Below, piece after piece: positions 46,541 through 58,643 of a stretch of 64,000 bases of DNA. The first letter of the stretch is position 1; every line of letters begins with the position of its first letter. The stretch spans positions 4,185,819 to 4,249,818 of the forward strand of contig JALPQD010000005.1 of assembly GCA_023101885.1 (NCBI GenBank). Direction: 5' to 3'. Position numbers and translations under genes: made by a program. The notes below the pieces were generated by a model. That model had not been told where the DNA came from. It saw only the letters and a program-made list of their open reading frames with translations, and did not search any database. Origin of the DNA: Typhlomys cinereus. Taxonomy: Eukaryota > Chordata > Mammalia > Rodentia > Platacanthomyidae.

Positions 46541-47139
46541 CTGCCTTACTTTGGGGGAGGTCCTGGGTAGAGTCACTTTTGCTTTTGCCTCCCTTTGTCA
46601 GTCTGCCTCCCCTCCCCTCCCCGTGCACCCCTTTCCCTTTGCTGGTCATTCCGAATCCTAAAGAGACTATTTCAGATGGTAACTGCAAAACCATCTGTTT
46701 TTTTAGATTTACAGAATCCAGACCATCTTTGTAATGATCCTCTTTAGTCCTTAGATTTTTATACAGACCAACCCAAAATATTGCAAATGCGTATGAGCTT
46801 TAACTTGCAGAAGAGCAACAGGCCTGTTTCAAGAGCGGCAAGAAGGAGCCTCACTTCAGGAGGTAGGTGCAGGTTCATTGTCATGCTCTGGCATCCTGCC
46901 CCACAGGAGGTCTTCTCGCACTTGCCCCAACCTCCGCGGCAGAGCTTTGATGTGGACCATCTCTCTATCTTCTAGGGTACCAGCCAGTCGAATGACTCTG
47001 GGATCCCTTCCTACCAACTCTGTCTGCTTCCTGCCTCAGCCAGAACATTAGCTCAAGTGGCAAGCTGCCTGAACCTTACTCCTGTACTACTGGACTTGAA
47101 GACACTTGCTACAAGAATAAAAGTATCTAAGGAAGGTCT

Positions 47140-47480
47140 GGGGATGTCGCGGGGATTCCTGTGCTCGGAGTCGAAGATTGAACCAGAACCCGTGTAGAGG
47201 ATGAAAGCAGAGTTTCTTAGAGGAGAGAAAGAAAGCAACTTGGGGAAGTGCCGTGAGGGGGAGGTGCTGTCTAATGGCTGGGCCGGGTATATCACATAGG
47301 CAAGCTGGGGGCAGGGAGAGGAAGGAGATGGCTTTTCCTCATTGGTTAGTTCACTTTGGGGCCCAACCCAGTGGATCTGGAGCCCACTTCAAGGTTGGGT
47401 TTATCTACAATGGAGAACTAATCTCCATATCCTTCCACCAGAGGGTTGGGGGAAGTAAACAGAGAGTGAATCCCAGCAGA
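47140..47480 (-). mobile_element. LTR, family A, antisense, shortened
   Basis: Contains GAGTCGAAGATTGAACCAGA, GCAGAGTTTCTTAGAGGAGA and TGGGGCCCAACCCAGTGGAT. The middle tandem block is deleted. It ends at a poly(G)/(GT)n tract. Confidence 0.82.
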
Positions 47481-47481
47481 G

Positions 47482-47489
47482 GGGGGGGG

Positions 47490-47550
<61 letters not shown>

Positions 47551-47573
47551 CGTGTGTGTGTGTGTGTGTGTGG
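47482..47573. repeat. (GT)n microsatellite after a G run
   Basis: A run of about 10 G followed by roughly 40 GT units with a few interruptions, at the end of an LTR. Confidence 0.95.
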
Positions 47574-47759
47574 ATTCCCGGATCCCATGTGGAAATCCCC
47601 CCTCCTCCCCTTCCCCTTCCCCCAGTGCCTCCCCCCCAATTCCCAGAGAGTCCTTCATTGTGTACGCCTAACTCTCCACTGGGTCCTCCTCTCCGATGAC
47701 ATATAAGGACCCAGTGGCATTTCCATAAGCCCTTTCTCTTGTTCCCCTTAAGCATAAGA

Positions 47760-48395
47760 TCACTACTATGGCTGTCAATCCCTTGCCTCCAGGGGTCTCG
47801 GTGCCCTTAACAGATGCTAGACTTTATGAGGGCAACAGTGCGCTGGACATTGCGCAGGGCATGCAAAGTCCCATTATGATTGCTTTGGCCCCAACTATTG
47901 TTGAGAATCTTGCAAATCGTTGCTCCTCCCATCCTTTTGCTCTTACAATCTTACCGCCCCCTCTTCCGCAAATGTCCCTGAGCTCCAGGATGGGGAGAGA
48001 TTAGGCTGGCCTAGTTCTATGTGATTGATATAGAGTCTCTGAAGTTCTGGATTGTGGTTTGTTGATTTTCTTTTGCAGTTTTGCTGCTCCTGCAATTCCC
48101 TTCACTCCATTCTGCTGGGCACTGTATGTCACCCCCTGGCCAGAGACAAAAAGCTGTTAAACTGGAGTCTTGTTGTAATAGCACATTCAAGGGTAGATGT
48201 AATAAGAGTAGGAAACCTCACTGAGGGAGGGGTCCATCACCCATTTGCAAAATGATTACTTTTTATCTGCTAGACTATATGCCCTCCCCTTCTGGTGAGA
48301 TCAGGAAAGAACGTCTGTGAACTTAACCAGGTTTCTCATTACTTACTTGCAGACCTTGATGGAGGCCTATTTTCTCTGCTGTAACATGGTCTTGG
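47760..48395 (-). mobile_element. Second copy of the probable LINE-1 3' UTR
   Basis: Alignable by eye with 51.58-52.23 kb over several blocks, including GGATGGGGAGAGATT and TGGAGGCCTATTTTCTCTGC. No ORF2 sequence follows; it runs into B1-like and CAAA-rich sequence up to 48.56 kb. Confidence 0.55.
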
Positions 48396-48764
48396 AGGCC
48401 TGTAATTCTTGTCCTGGAAGGCAGAGCCTGGGAAAACTTGCAAAGCAATGAGGAGATGGAGCAATCCAGGATGATCCCTAGTCACCCCTGGACCTTACAG
48501 GCACACGCATTCAAGTGCAGGCACATAAACAAACAAACAAACAAACAAATAAATACCTAAGGAATACATAATTTTTTTAGTGCAGGGATATATTTATTAA
48601 GCAGACAAGCACCAGGTTGGAATAAAACTTGAAGACGTGCTTGGCATAAGAAGCCGCCCACGATGACCTGGGCTCTCAAGCCCTTGAGTAGGGTTCCTTC
48701 AGCTACCGGAAGTTAAAAACCAAAGTGTAGCCCGGAACGCTGTTTCCCTAGGTTGTCACTGTTA

Positions 48765-49170
48765 GGCAGTTTTAGAACAGTTATGCTGGAAAAGTCTCTG
48801 AAGGTCGTGTGAAGGTCATCCCCCACTGCTGGGGGTACCCTAGTGATCCCAAGGAATTGACTCTAATCCTCAGAGAAAAGGTAGCCAGCTTCCCCAGCCC
48901 TCAGTTCATGAAAGGACATGGAGATGAGTTCTCCATCGTAGCTAAGCTACCAGGAGGTGGGTACAAGATCGACTGGGTTGGGCCTCGTTATGGACAGAAA
49001 AATGAGATGTAGAGGATCAAAAAGCTCCAATTAGCTTTGCAGAAACTGGAGCTAACCAATGGAGGAAAAGCCACTTTCCCGGGGCCTGACCAAGGGTATA
49101 AATATTCCAGACCCTGGCAGCATCTTCAGGGCATGGCTCTCCATGCCTGGAGTCTATGAGCCCTCTTGTT
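48765..49170 (+). mobile_element. LTR, family A, sense, 5' part of a nested copy
   Basis: Runs from TTTTAGAACAGTTATGCTGG through GGTATAAATATTCC (TATA) to a junction at about 49170, where another element begins. Its 3' part resumes at 49770. Confidence 0.85.
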
Positions 49171-49769
49171 GCAGGAACAGTCTTTCCTCTGTTTGCCAGA
49201 TGTTACAGGGTCCCTGTTCAGGGGCCAAATGTTGTGGGAACAGCTGTCCCAGTGTTGCGTTAGATTCCCGTAGAGGATTAAGGTGGAGTTTATTATCGGA
49301 GAGAAAGAATGGAACTCATGGACTCCAGGCATGGAGTGCCCTGAGGGGCAGGTGCCCTGGAGAACTCCCGGAGCCCAGGCATGGAATTCATGAGAAGCAG
49401 ACAAGGAACAGACTCGTAGCTCCATGAGGGGCAAGCACCAAAGATGGCTGCCAGGGTCAGGCATGTTTATACACTTCAATAGACCAGGGGAAATGGCTTT
49501 TCCTCATTGTTTAGTTCATTTTGGGGCCCAACCCAGTTGGTTTTGGGCCCAGGTGGGATTAAAGGTCAAGCTGTTTGTTTGATGTACAGAGCTGGTCTCC
49601 ATATCTTTTCATAAGGAAGTTGGCCATCTTATCTGCGGGAGGATTGGAGTCAGTTTCTCAGCAGGGGTGTTCCTTCAGGATGATCCCAGCAGTGGGGATG
49701 GCCTTCAAGGATTTCAAAGACCTTTAGAGATCCATCCCAGCATAGCTGTTCTAATCTTGCCTTTCCAGG
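49171..49769 (-). mobile_element. LTR plus leader, family A, antisense, nested insertion
   Basis: Antisense LTR (inverted poly(A) region at 49280, CCAACCCAGTTGGTTTTGGG at 49530, CAGCATAGCTGTTCTAATCT at the end), preceded by a short non-LTR leader of the same type as at 51.3 kb. It sits inside a sense copy. Confidence 0.8.
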
Positions 49770-49965
49770 GCGCCCTTGCCCCTCATGGTATCCATGTCTG
49801 GAGTCCATGAGTTGTGAGTTCCGTTCTTTCTCTCCTCTAATAAACTCTGCCTTAAACATTTATGTGTGTTCTGGTTTCAGTCTTCGACTCCCAAACACAA
49901 GAACCTGGATGCATACAGACCCCAGCAGAGTGACTCCCCGGCACCTGGACCAGACCGGCCAGCTG
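49770..49965 (+). mobile_element. LTR, family A, sense, 3' part of the nested copy
   Basis: Resumes with GCGCCCTTGCCCCTCATGG and continues through CTCTAATAAACTCTGCCTTA to CAGACCCCAGCAGAGTGAC, completing the copy that began at 48.77 kb. Confidence 0.85.
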
Positions 49966-51078
49966 GGGAGCATACAGATTCCCAGGCTAGGTGACCAAGC
50001 TCTTTTCTGAGAATCTCGTCTCCGGCATACATCTGTCTAGCAGGTCTTCCAGGTACCTCGGGGTCACCTGACATGGAACACAGCTCGGAAGGGACCAGAA
50101 AGACAGGCCGTTCTGCCCAAGTGGAGGGCCAGCATTTGCCTCTGACTCTCTCATCCACACGCAAGTCACTTTCACTGCTACAAACCCATCGCTACTGTGG
50201 GAACAGAACTGGTTTCCACTGAAGAACACAACACTGCCTCCCATCACATCGCCAAACATAATGCACTGAAACGGAACTAGCAACTCCCGGGGGAGTTCTA
50301 AGTCACCTCATTCCTTTGTGGACCCTTTTATTGGCATATATAGTTACCTATTTTTAATTTGGATAAGTCTCTCCAAACAATCTTTCATGAGAACAACAGC
50401 TTCCTCCCCCCTTCACCTTAGAGACAAGAATCGCCTTGCCCCCCCACCAAAAAAAAATTCTCTTTAATTACAAAAGAAGTTTGGTCTGTTTGGGTTAAAT
50501 CGGTAATGTGGCGGCTCAGATGGCAGAACTCAGGAAAGTACTGTGTGGCTTTGCCAGCGTTCTGTTTACGCAGAACCTCTGGACGAACTTGCGCTGTCAG
50601 TGATCACTGAGTGAAGGGCTGTGTCTCAAGGGGTTTGGTCTCTAAGGCATTCACCAAAGATAGAACAGCGCTGAAGACGGTCTTCGGGTGAAGAGAACTG
50701 AGCATATCGTTAACAGCAGTTCTCAGTTCTCGGCTCCATGTCAGAATTACTGTTGAGCTTTTTGAAGATCACTCCGTAGGGCTTTACTCCATACTTAACT
50801 GAATTTAGGGGAAGTGCCCAAGTGAAATTTGTGAAACCTCTAGTGGTGGCTTGAATGAGAACCAAGATCAAAGTCAAATCCTCTGAATTCTTCCCCTTCA
50901 GGTAATGTGAACCTTGGAGAAGTGACTTTGATCTCTCTCCCCCTTCCAAATAAATATTCTAAAGTTAAAAAAAAAAAAAACATTGATATAAAATATAAGT
51001 GCAATGAGGATATATAGTAAGAAATCATTTTAGATAAAAACACAGTATAGTGAGAGATAACATAGACTATGACGTAAG

Positions 51079-51290
51079 AGGGCCTGGAAGATGGCTCAAT
51101 GGATAAGGTGCTTGCTCTCTACAAGTATGAGGACCATGGTTCATATCCTGAGAGATCATGTAAGTCTGGGTAGGCATCAGAACTTGGGTAGCATAGGTGT
51201 GGAACCCCCAAGGCAATTGGTGAGGTGTGGGCTCTTTTGAGAGACCTTGCTTTAGTGATGAAAGTAGAGAGTGATTGAAGCAAACACCCA
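51079..51290 (+). mobile_element. B2-like SINE, older
   Basis: GGGCCTGGAAGATGGCTCAA, TGGATAAGGTGCTTGCTC and AGGACCATGGTTCATATCC are pol III box regions. The 3' part reaches an LTR junction near 51290. Confidence 0.7.
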
Positions 51291-51579
51291 ACAGGTTGTT
51301 GTGGGAAAAGTCTTTCCTCTGTTTGTCAGATATCCCTTCTGGGTCACCAAATGTTACAGGGTCCCTGCTCAGGGGCCAAATGTTGCGGGAACGACTGTCC
51401 CACGTTGCAGGGTTCTTGTGTTCAGGAGTCGAAGATTGAAACCAGAACCCATGTAGAGGATTAAGGTGGCGTTTTTTAGCGGAGAGAAAGGCTGGAGCTC
51501 ATGGACTTGTCGTGGAAGCAGGCAGCTGAGAAACGAACTTATAGCACCCCAAGTGCCATGCGGGGCTAGGGCTCCAAAG
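51291..51579 (-). mobile_element. LTR 3' part plus leader, family A, antisense
   Basis: Reading the minus strand, the LTR end is followed by a leader that contains an ACATTTGG block twice (complement near 51340 and 51376), as expected around a retroviral primer-binding site. There are no viral coding frames. The LTR is cut by L1 sequence and resumes at 52.77 kb. Confidence 0.75.
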
Positions 51580-52229
51580 GATCCTACTGCCTGGAGCCTT
51601 CTCCTTGTGATTCATGCTAGACTTTGGGGAGTTGCTGACATGTCAGCCATTGTGCAGGTCAGGCTAAGTCCATTTCTGGCTTCTGCAGCCCTAACTTGTG
51701 TGGAGTACCTTGCATATAGTCGGTCCTCCCCATCTTAAGGCTCTTACAATCTTGCTGCCCCCTCTTCTGCAAGGTTCTCTGAGCTTTAGGATGGGGAGAG
51801 ATTCGCCTGGTCTGGTTCCAAGTGAGTAATGTAGGGTCTTTGGTGTTCTGAATTATGGCTTCTTGTTTTCAGTTTTGCTTTTCCTGCACCGCCCTTGGCT
51901 GCATCCCATTGGGTATCTAAGGTCACCTAACCAAAGATTTTAAAAAAAGATAAATGAAGATCTTAATATGAGACTCAAAGGTAGACGGAATAGAAGTAGG
52001 ACAAAGCAGTGGGGGTAGGGGGTGGGAGGAGGTCAGTGTCCCATTTGTCTGATGGTTACTATCAATCTGCCAGTCCCTATATCCTCCCTGATTGGTGAGA
52101 ACAAACCTATTCAGTCACAAGTGGCCAGGAAAGGAAGTGAGAGTGAGCTGCACCAGATGTCTCGCTACTTACATGCAATACTTGACGGTGGCCTATTTTC
52201 CCTACTGATGTGTGATCCCCTCATTTTTT
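51580..52229 (-). mobile_element. Probable LINE-1 3' UTR, antisense
   Basis: It adjoins antisense L1 ORF2 on its 3' side and is homologous to 47.76-48.40 kb (shared CTCTTACAATCTT, GCCCCCTCTTC, GGATGGGGAGAGATT and TGGCCTATTTTC). The L1 3' UTR assignment rests on its position. Confidence 0.6.
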
Positions 52230-52770
52230 TTTTGATGCCCTCTTTCCCCTTCCCTCCTGTTTATAATCCTTTGCAATTGCAATAGTTATTACAGAGATTT
52301 ACCTTTGAATATGTCATTAAGTGGCTTTGGAACTAGGATTCACTTATTAGGGAGTACACATATGGTGTCTAACTTTCTGTGTCTGGGATACTTCACCCAG
52401 TATAGTTTTTTTCTAATTCCATCCATTTCCCGGCAAGTTTCATTAATTCATCTTTTTTGATGGCTGAGTAGTATTCCATTGTATAAATGTACCACATTTT
52501 CATTATCCATTCATCAACCGTTGGGCATTTGAGTTACTGTGAATAGTGCTGCAATGAATATGGTTGTGCTCATATAACTGTAGTGAATTTCTGCATTATG
52601 GAGGATTATTCCCAGTACTGGTATAGCAGGCTCATGTAGCATTTTTTAGAAATCGTCATACTGATCACCAGAGTGGTTGTATGAGCCTGCATTCCCACCA
52701 GCAGTGAATGAGAGTTCCCTTCTCTCCACATTCTCTCCAGCATTTGGTGTTGTTTGTATTGTGGATTTTT
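52230..52770 (-). mobile_element. LINE-1 ORF2 3' end, antisense
   Basis: GGCTGAGTAGTATTCCATTG, ATGTACCACATTTTCATTAT and ATTCCCACCAGCAGTGAATG are the complement of the L1 ORF2 C-terminus. It is decayed and non-coding. Confidence 0.9.
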
Positions 52771-53105
52771 GTCATCCCAGGGTCAGGTATATTTGTACAC
52801 CTACGCAAGCCCGGGGAGCTGGCTTTTTCTCATTGGTTAGCTTCCATTGGGGCTCAACCCACTTGCTAGTGGGCCCGCGTGGGGCTGGAGATCAAGTTGT
52901 TTGTTGGATGTGGAGAACTCATCTCCATATCTTTTCATAAGGAAGTTGGCTATCTTATCGGTGGGAGGACTGGAGTCAGTTCCTCAGCAGAGGTGTTCCT
53001 TCAGGGTGATCCCAGCAGTGGGGGATGGCCTTCTGGAATTCAAAGACCTCCAAAGACCTTTAGAGACCCATCCCAGCATAGCTGTTCTAATCCTGTTTTA
53101 GTAAT
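52771..53105 (-). mobile_element. LTR 5' part, family A, antisense
   Basis: Continues the LTR interrupted at 51.58 kb: CAGGGTCAGGTATATTTGTA, GGGCTCAACCCACTTGCTAG and ending CCCAGCATAGCTGTTCTAAT. Confidence 0.85.
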
Positions 53106-54099
53106 GAAGACTGATGTCATCAATTTTAGGCCTTCACATGTATGTATACATGTACAGTGCACCTGTTGTTGCAATCTGCACGCACTCAAGACACATACAC
53201 GTATTTGCCTACATGCATACAAACATATGATGCATACTTCCCATACTTACGAATGCAAAAAATATGACAGGAAAAAATACACAGATGGGAAAATAAATAA
53301 AAGGCATGTGGAGTTTGGGGAACATACCGATAATATCTTTCTGGGCACTCTATTATGTCTGCTTAATGGAAGATGAAGCACACTGTGCTGTTCATTTTTT
53401 TTTTTTTTTTGCTTTTGAGATTTCTAGTGAGAGTTGTAATTTTTTTTTAACTTTTGAGATTTCTAATGCGAGAAAGTGATCCTGCTTTAACGTTGTCATG
53501 ATTCTATTGTATCTGACACCATATAAACTGATACAAAGAAATTAGAATGGATGCATAATAAAACGATAGCATTTTTTTTTATTTTAGGAAACAACTTCAA
53601 ATAAAGAACCCTACATGTCTACAATGTTGTCTAGCCAACATGAAAGCCTGAACTATCGCTCTGTGAACATGTATGAACATAGATTAGTTCCTGGCAGTCG
53701 TATATCAAAGTGAACAGAAATCAAAGGTTTGCAGTCCGGCTAGTGAGCGGCTGCTCTGAAGGGCTCGGGGTGGAATGCGTTTCTCCTGGCAGCCGCTCAC
53801 TGGACTCAATGCTAAGCACATTTCCTTAAGCCTCTAACTGGGTCAGTGCCCTACGATTTCACACATTATTACAGGAGATAAACACCCAATGATTAAAGAG
53901 CTGGAGACACTTTTCTCAGGGAGTTGTTGAAGATTTCCCAACCACCTCCGTTTTAAGGGAGGCAAAGGTGTCCTTTCTAGGTGGTTCTCACAAGGTCAAC
54001 GATCAACATGCCATAGATTCTATTAAGGATTTTTTTTTTAAATGGGCTGATTAGGAAAAATAATTAGCTTGCTCTATTCCTTATGTTGGTTCAGGAAGA

Positions 54100-54372
54100 T
54101 TCTGTTCTGGTCCCTGGAGGACCTGGTCTTGAGAGTTTTCCGAGTTTGGAAGGATACACTACTAAAATCAGAAGGTCCTGAGTTCAGATCCCAGGTCCCA
54201 TGTAAAAAAACGCCAGGCGGAAATGGCAGTAGCCTGTACTTCCAGCTCTGGTGGGCCGAGGTTGAAAGCCATCCAGAAAGATTCCCGGTTCCCCTTGGTC
54301 CTCCACAAGGATACACAGTGCCCTCTGATAAACACACGCACACAAACAAATAAAAATATTAAAAAAAGAAAT
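54100..54372 (+). mobile_element. B2-type SINE, diverged head
   Basis: The body from AGAAGGTCCTGAGTTCAG to GGTCCTCCACAAGG and the A-rich tail are clear, while the first 60 bases are strongly diverged. Confidence 0.85.
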
Positions 54373-54889
54373 GATTAACTTAAAATTCAGTGTTTACTTG
54401 GAGGGTAAGAAGCACGTGACCAGGGAGGGGTGTCTATGGCTTTTCCCTTAAAGGGACAGAATGGCCAGGGGCTCATCATTCTTCAAGTGGTATCTACGCA
54501 GCTCTGTACTTGTAACTTAGTTTAAAAACAAAAAATCATTGACAACTTAATGTAAATGATTATTTTATGCACATTTGTATATAACTCACTGTCCTTGTTG
54601 TCTGAGTCGAATCAATGTGGCTACTGAATTGTCCACAACTGACTTAGACAGATGAACTTTTCCAACAGTGAGGGAATTTTTTTTTTCCAGCAGTAGATAC
54701 CCCACAATAAATGAAATGAGATAATAAACTTATCAGGGAACAGCTATGATGTACCAGTTTGTCTTCAACTTTAGTAAAACTTCGTCGTGTACTTAGTCCG
54801 CGTCCTGACTTTTATGCTTCAAAGCTATAACCACTTAACACGCGGGACATCCCAGACAGAAAAAGGTTCACTGCTTAGTCCCAGTATGG

Positions 54890-55260
54890 TACAGCTTAGA
54901 CCTAGTGTCTCCCGAAGGTCACGTGTTGAAGGCCTTAGTCTTCACACAGCCATGTTTAGAGTTGACTGCATTAGGCCCCCTCTACCGTCAAGCCTGGGGG
55001 TTAATTCATTGACAGACTATGTAGCTAAATGAACCATTAGGAGGTGGTGAAAACGGGGAGCCCCGTGGCTACCCGAGGCACGCTCTGGAAGGGCGCATGT
55101 GTCTTTGGTCTATTGCTCGTGCTGGCTGCCATGAGGCAAGTGGACACTTCAGCTACAGCCTCTCAGGACCCAAAGCAATGGAACCAGCCAAACATGGCGT
55201 ACCATACTCCACTGGGAAAAGCAGGAATCCACTGAGTGTACACTGGTAGAAATAAACAAA
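54890..55260 (+). mobile_element. Decayed interspersed repeat, unassigned
   Basis: Blocks CGAAGGTCACGTGTTGAAGG and TTGGTCTATTGCTCGTGCTG resemble the same broad repeat type as 61.1 kb. Boundaries are approximate. Confidence 0.4.
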
Positions 55261-56365
55261 TGAAGGAGGATACCAAAGCAGTAGTCGCGAATTTACCGTT
55301 TGGCAGTCAGAATGGTAAGAACTAACTCAGGCAACAATTATCAAGGGACTCAAAACTAGCTGCTGGAGAAGGAGCAGGACATTCATAGAATTTCTAAGAA
55401 TCTCCTCCAAAATTGCCTTTTTAGTCTTTAACTTTACAGTGGGAAAACCTTCTAAATACTATCCTAATCCATGGAGAGATGAGTATTTTACAAATGTGAT
55501 AAAGGGGCACTGCTAATCTCCTGGTGTGATCATCTCAGAATCATTGCTGCTGTGGCACTTGTGACAAACTATCTCCTGACACTATATACTACATAAACCC
55601 AAACCAAGGTCAATTTCCACAAGTCTGTTTATGGTCCCTAGAAGTGCCAGGGTCAAGAAGGCAAAAGTAAATGTTGCGTACTAAAGGGGACCCACGAGAC
55701 AGGAGGCAGCTGAGGGCATGCACGCTGTAAGCCTGGGTTAGGTTAGACTAGGCAGGAGCATTAGTTTGGGCAATTGGTAAAATCTGAATTTGATCTGTGC
55801 ATCTAAGGTGTACGTATACAAATGACTTCATGTATTCTAAAATTTTCTTCATAAAGATCTTGTACATCTTTTATTGACTTACAATTTTTATTTTATTGTT
55901 GGAGAGATTAAGTACTAAAAACTTTTTTCTCCCACATTTTTTTCCCTAATCATACAAGCTCAATAGGTACCCACATCCTCTCCCTCCCTTCTCCCCTCCC
56001 CAGTTATCCCCCCTTGTGCAATACCCATCTCCCCCCTCCCTCCTGCTAAAAACTTTTGTCTCAATTGGTTTACAGGAATATACCTGAATTCTGCATACAT
56101 ACATACATATATATATATATTTGTATATGTATACATATAAATGAACTTGGCTAGCCTATAGATCTGAACTGCATCATTTACATAATTAATCATGTCAGTA
56201 CATAAAAAGCTTTCCTATCTCTAGGGAAACAGATTATACTGACTATAACTTACATAAAACTATCTAATAGTTGTCATTTAAAGAGTTGTATATAGCTTAT
56301 ATAAGTATTGCAACAATGACTCGGAACAAAATGCAGCCATAATACCATTTTTAAAATAAGTTGGC

Positions 56366-56655
56366 TGGACTGGAGAGATGGCTCAGGGGTTAAGGCTCAG
56401 CCTCCCAAACAGAAGGTCTTGAGTTCAGACTCCAGGTCTCACGTAAAAAACACCACATGAAGCAGAAATGGCAGCAGCCTGCACTTTGGGCCCTGGTGGG
56501 CAGAGCCCAGGAAATCCAGAGTGAAGCAAAAATGAGGTGGAAGCATCCCAGAGCGATTCCCCAAGTCACCCCTGGTCCTCCACAGGGACACACAGTGCCC
56601 TCTGACACACACACACATACTCGCACTTGCAAAATAATAAAGTTAAAAAAAGATG
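56366..56655 (+). mobile_element. B2-type SINE, full length
   Basis: Head GGACTGGAGAGATGGCTCAG, body with the GGTCCTCCACAGGGACACAC block, a short (CA)n and an A-rich tail. It belongs to the subfamily of the 63.7 kb copy. Confidence 0.92.
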
Positions 56656-57489
56656 TAAAAGAACCCTCTGGTGAACGATGCCAGTACCTGACACTAGGCC
56701 ACAGGGTGCCGAGCATAAGGTGGGCACCTAGAAATAGAACTTCTTGAGGATTGTTCAATGCTCTGGGGAAAGAGAAAGGACCTTGGCTGAGTTCCAGGAA
56801 TCCATTAAGTGAAGAAGCTTACAAGGACTTTCTGAAAAAGTCTTACCGGGATGATAAAAAGGTCTGGTGAGGACAGTGGAAGAACCCGTGAGCCACGCAC
56901 CTAAAAATGGTTCAGCAGGTGAACTGTAAATCTATTTCCCTTCCGGAAACCTCCGATGCAACGCCTATTGTTAACCGCTCACTCCCTGATGTGCTTTAGC
57001 AATCAGAGTCACTATGACCATCGTAATCTGACAGCCTTGTGTTTAAGGTTGACGTGTGCTTGTTACATCTGTAGAACGTAGACCCAGGTTGTTTGAGCCT
57101 CTGTTTCCTCATCTTGTAACACAGAAATAACAGCATGCTCGCTCACCATTCAGTTCAGGTTGTGATGGAAACTTACCTAGAAACTCTGTGAAGTTCATTG
57201 CACACAGAAGTTGGCTGGTTTTCGTTGTGGGCGTTAATATCGGTGTGACTCTTTTGCATTGTGTGCAGTAAGGAATGAAAACAAGTTTCAGCATGAAAAC
57301 CTGGTTATGTAGCCCCCCTTAGTTCTCTTGATGCCCCAGAAAACCAGAGCAGCCTGACATAAAACACTGTAGGGCTGCAACTAAATGATGTGTGGACCTA
57401 AGTGTTGAGTACGATTAACAATAGTTAAAGTATCACAACTTAGGAGGTGACAGCATCAGAAGCCACGAGAACTTGAAATAATTTGACAA

Positions 57490-58643
57490 GTGATTTATAT
57501 ATATATTTATCAAATATAACAAGGCCATACAAAAGCATAATATAATTCACGCATACAGAAGACTTTTTTGTCCCTTTTACATCCATTTATAGATAAAACA
57601 CTTACTTACACCCAGCAAACAGCAGGAATGTACTCCTTCTAAAAACTAGGTATTTTATAAATGAACCATCCCTGAATCATCTACACTGTCTCTCAAATTT
57701 CCCAACATGAGACTTAATAAACTGTACTCTCAGGATCAGTTTGAACAAATCTTTGCTCAATTCAAATAAACTACATTTGAACTGTAATTGAAAAATCCAG
57801 GTAGAAAAAGCATATAAAAAGGTTTATAAGTCAAAACATGTCATACAAAAAGAACGGTTTCAACAAAACCCAGAGGAAATGTACTGAATTTAAAAACTTC
57901 TGAAACAAGCATTTTTAAAAATACTAAAAAGTTCAGAACAAAGTTTATATAGACAAAGTTATGGAATTAAAAAACTCTCAAATGTATCACAACCATCTCT
58001 AAAAGCCGAATAAAAAAGGAATTGAAGTTTACAATTTAGAAATAGGGTTTAAGTGCATTTTTTTGAGTAAAATTTAACAACCACACCTAAAACTGGCAGT
58101 TAAAATGCAATGAACGGCCTTCTGGCCATTATGTAAATATTAAAAAGTGACTTGTCAATTGAAAGATAAATGCTTCCACACAACTTTAAAAGCTCGAATA
58201 GTCAAAGACGCTCTATTTAAAAAATCCCAGAGCACACGAAGATCTTTCAGGCACTTTTCAGAAACATTTTATAAATAAGCACTAGTTTCACTCCACGAAA
58301 TAAAGCTGACTTTCCTCATGCACCCATCAGTTGAGAACTACATCATATATTAAGGATGTATTTAAGTGGACCATTTCCTGGAGAAAAACAACTTTAGAAA
58401 CTATGACTCCCCCCACGTTATGTACAACTTCAAACCGCACTCAACGCTAACTCCAGCGAGGCGCGAGCACTGACTCAAAGCGGCCGCATCCAACACGATC
58501 AGCACCAACCACAGCAGACACAACGCACGCTTTGGCAATCCCACACGAAGGGCCCTGTCCACACACTTCACGGAGTACACGACACACGACGACACACAAC
58601 ACACGACAACACACGACGACACGCGACGACGACCGACTGCAAA
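57490..58643 (-). other. ARHGAP29: Probable ARHGAP29 3' UTR
   Basis: About 1.15 kb downstream of the stop codon is free of recognisable SINEs or LTRs and strongly AT-rich, in sharp contrast to the GC-rich coding exon beside it. Just after the stop (58565-58632) is a short CGACACA-type degenerate repeat. I find no canonical AATAAA on the minus strand here; several TATAAA variants exist (for example near 57494 and 58270). A canonical AATAAA on the minus strand occurs near 55870, so the UTR could run further, through a SINE at 56.37 kb. The end is therefore unresolved. Confidence 0.5.

Larger units (their letters stand above)
34401..57489. other. ARHGAP29-ABCA4 intergenic region
   Basis: No coding exon or RNA gene is supportable. 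Repeats cover most of 35.4-53.1 kb. Stretches where I recognise nothing are 34.40-35.39, 36.12-36.43, 36.61-37.06, 38.14-38.56, 39.95-40.66, 40.97-43.07, 43.10-44.00, 44.65-45.77, 46.54-47.13, 49.97-51.07, 53.11-54.10, 54.38-54.88, 55.27-55.86 and 56.65-57.49 kb. Confidence 0.8.

Noticed and set aside
47253..47699. Cys-Val and Thr-His repeat open frames around (GT)n tracts
   Set aside because: Dinucleotide repeats have no stops in several frames; the flanks are LTR and L1-like sequence. The same applies at 0.4, 6.2, 37.3, 60.1 and 63.9 kb.
35400..53105. Possible intact endogenous retrovirus
   Set aside because: Only LTRs and a short leader are found; no gag, pol or env-like frame of meaningful length occurs between them.
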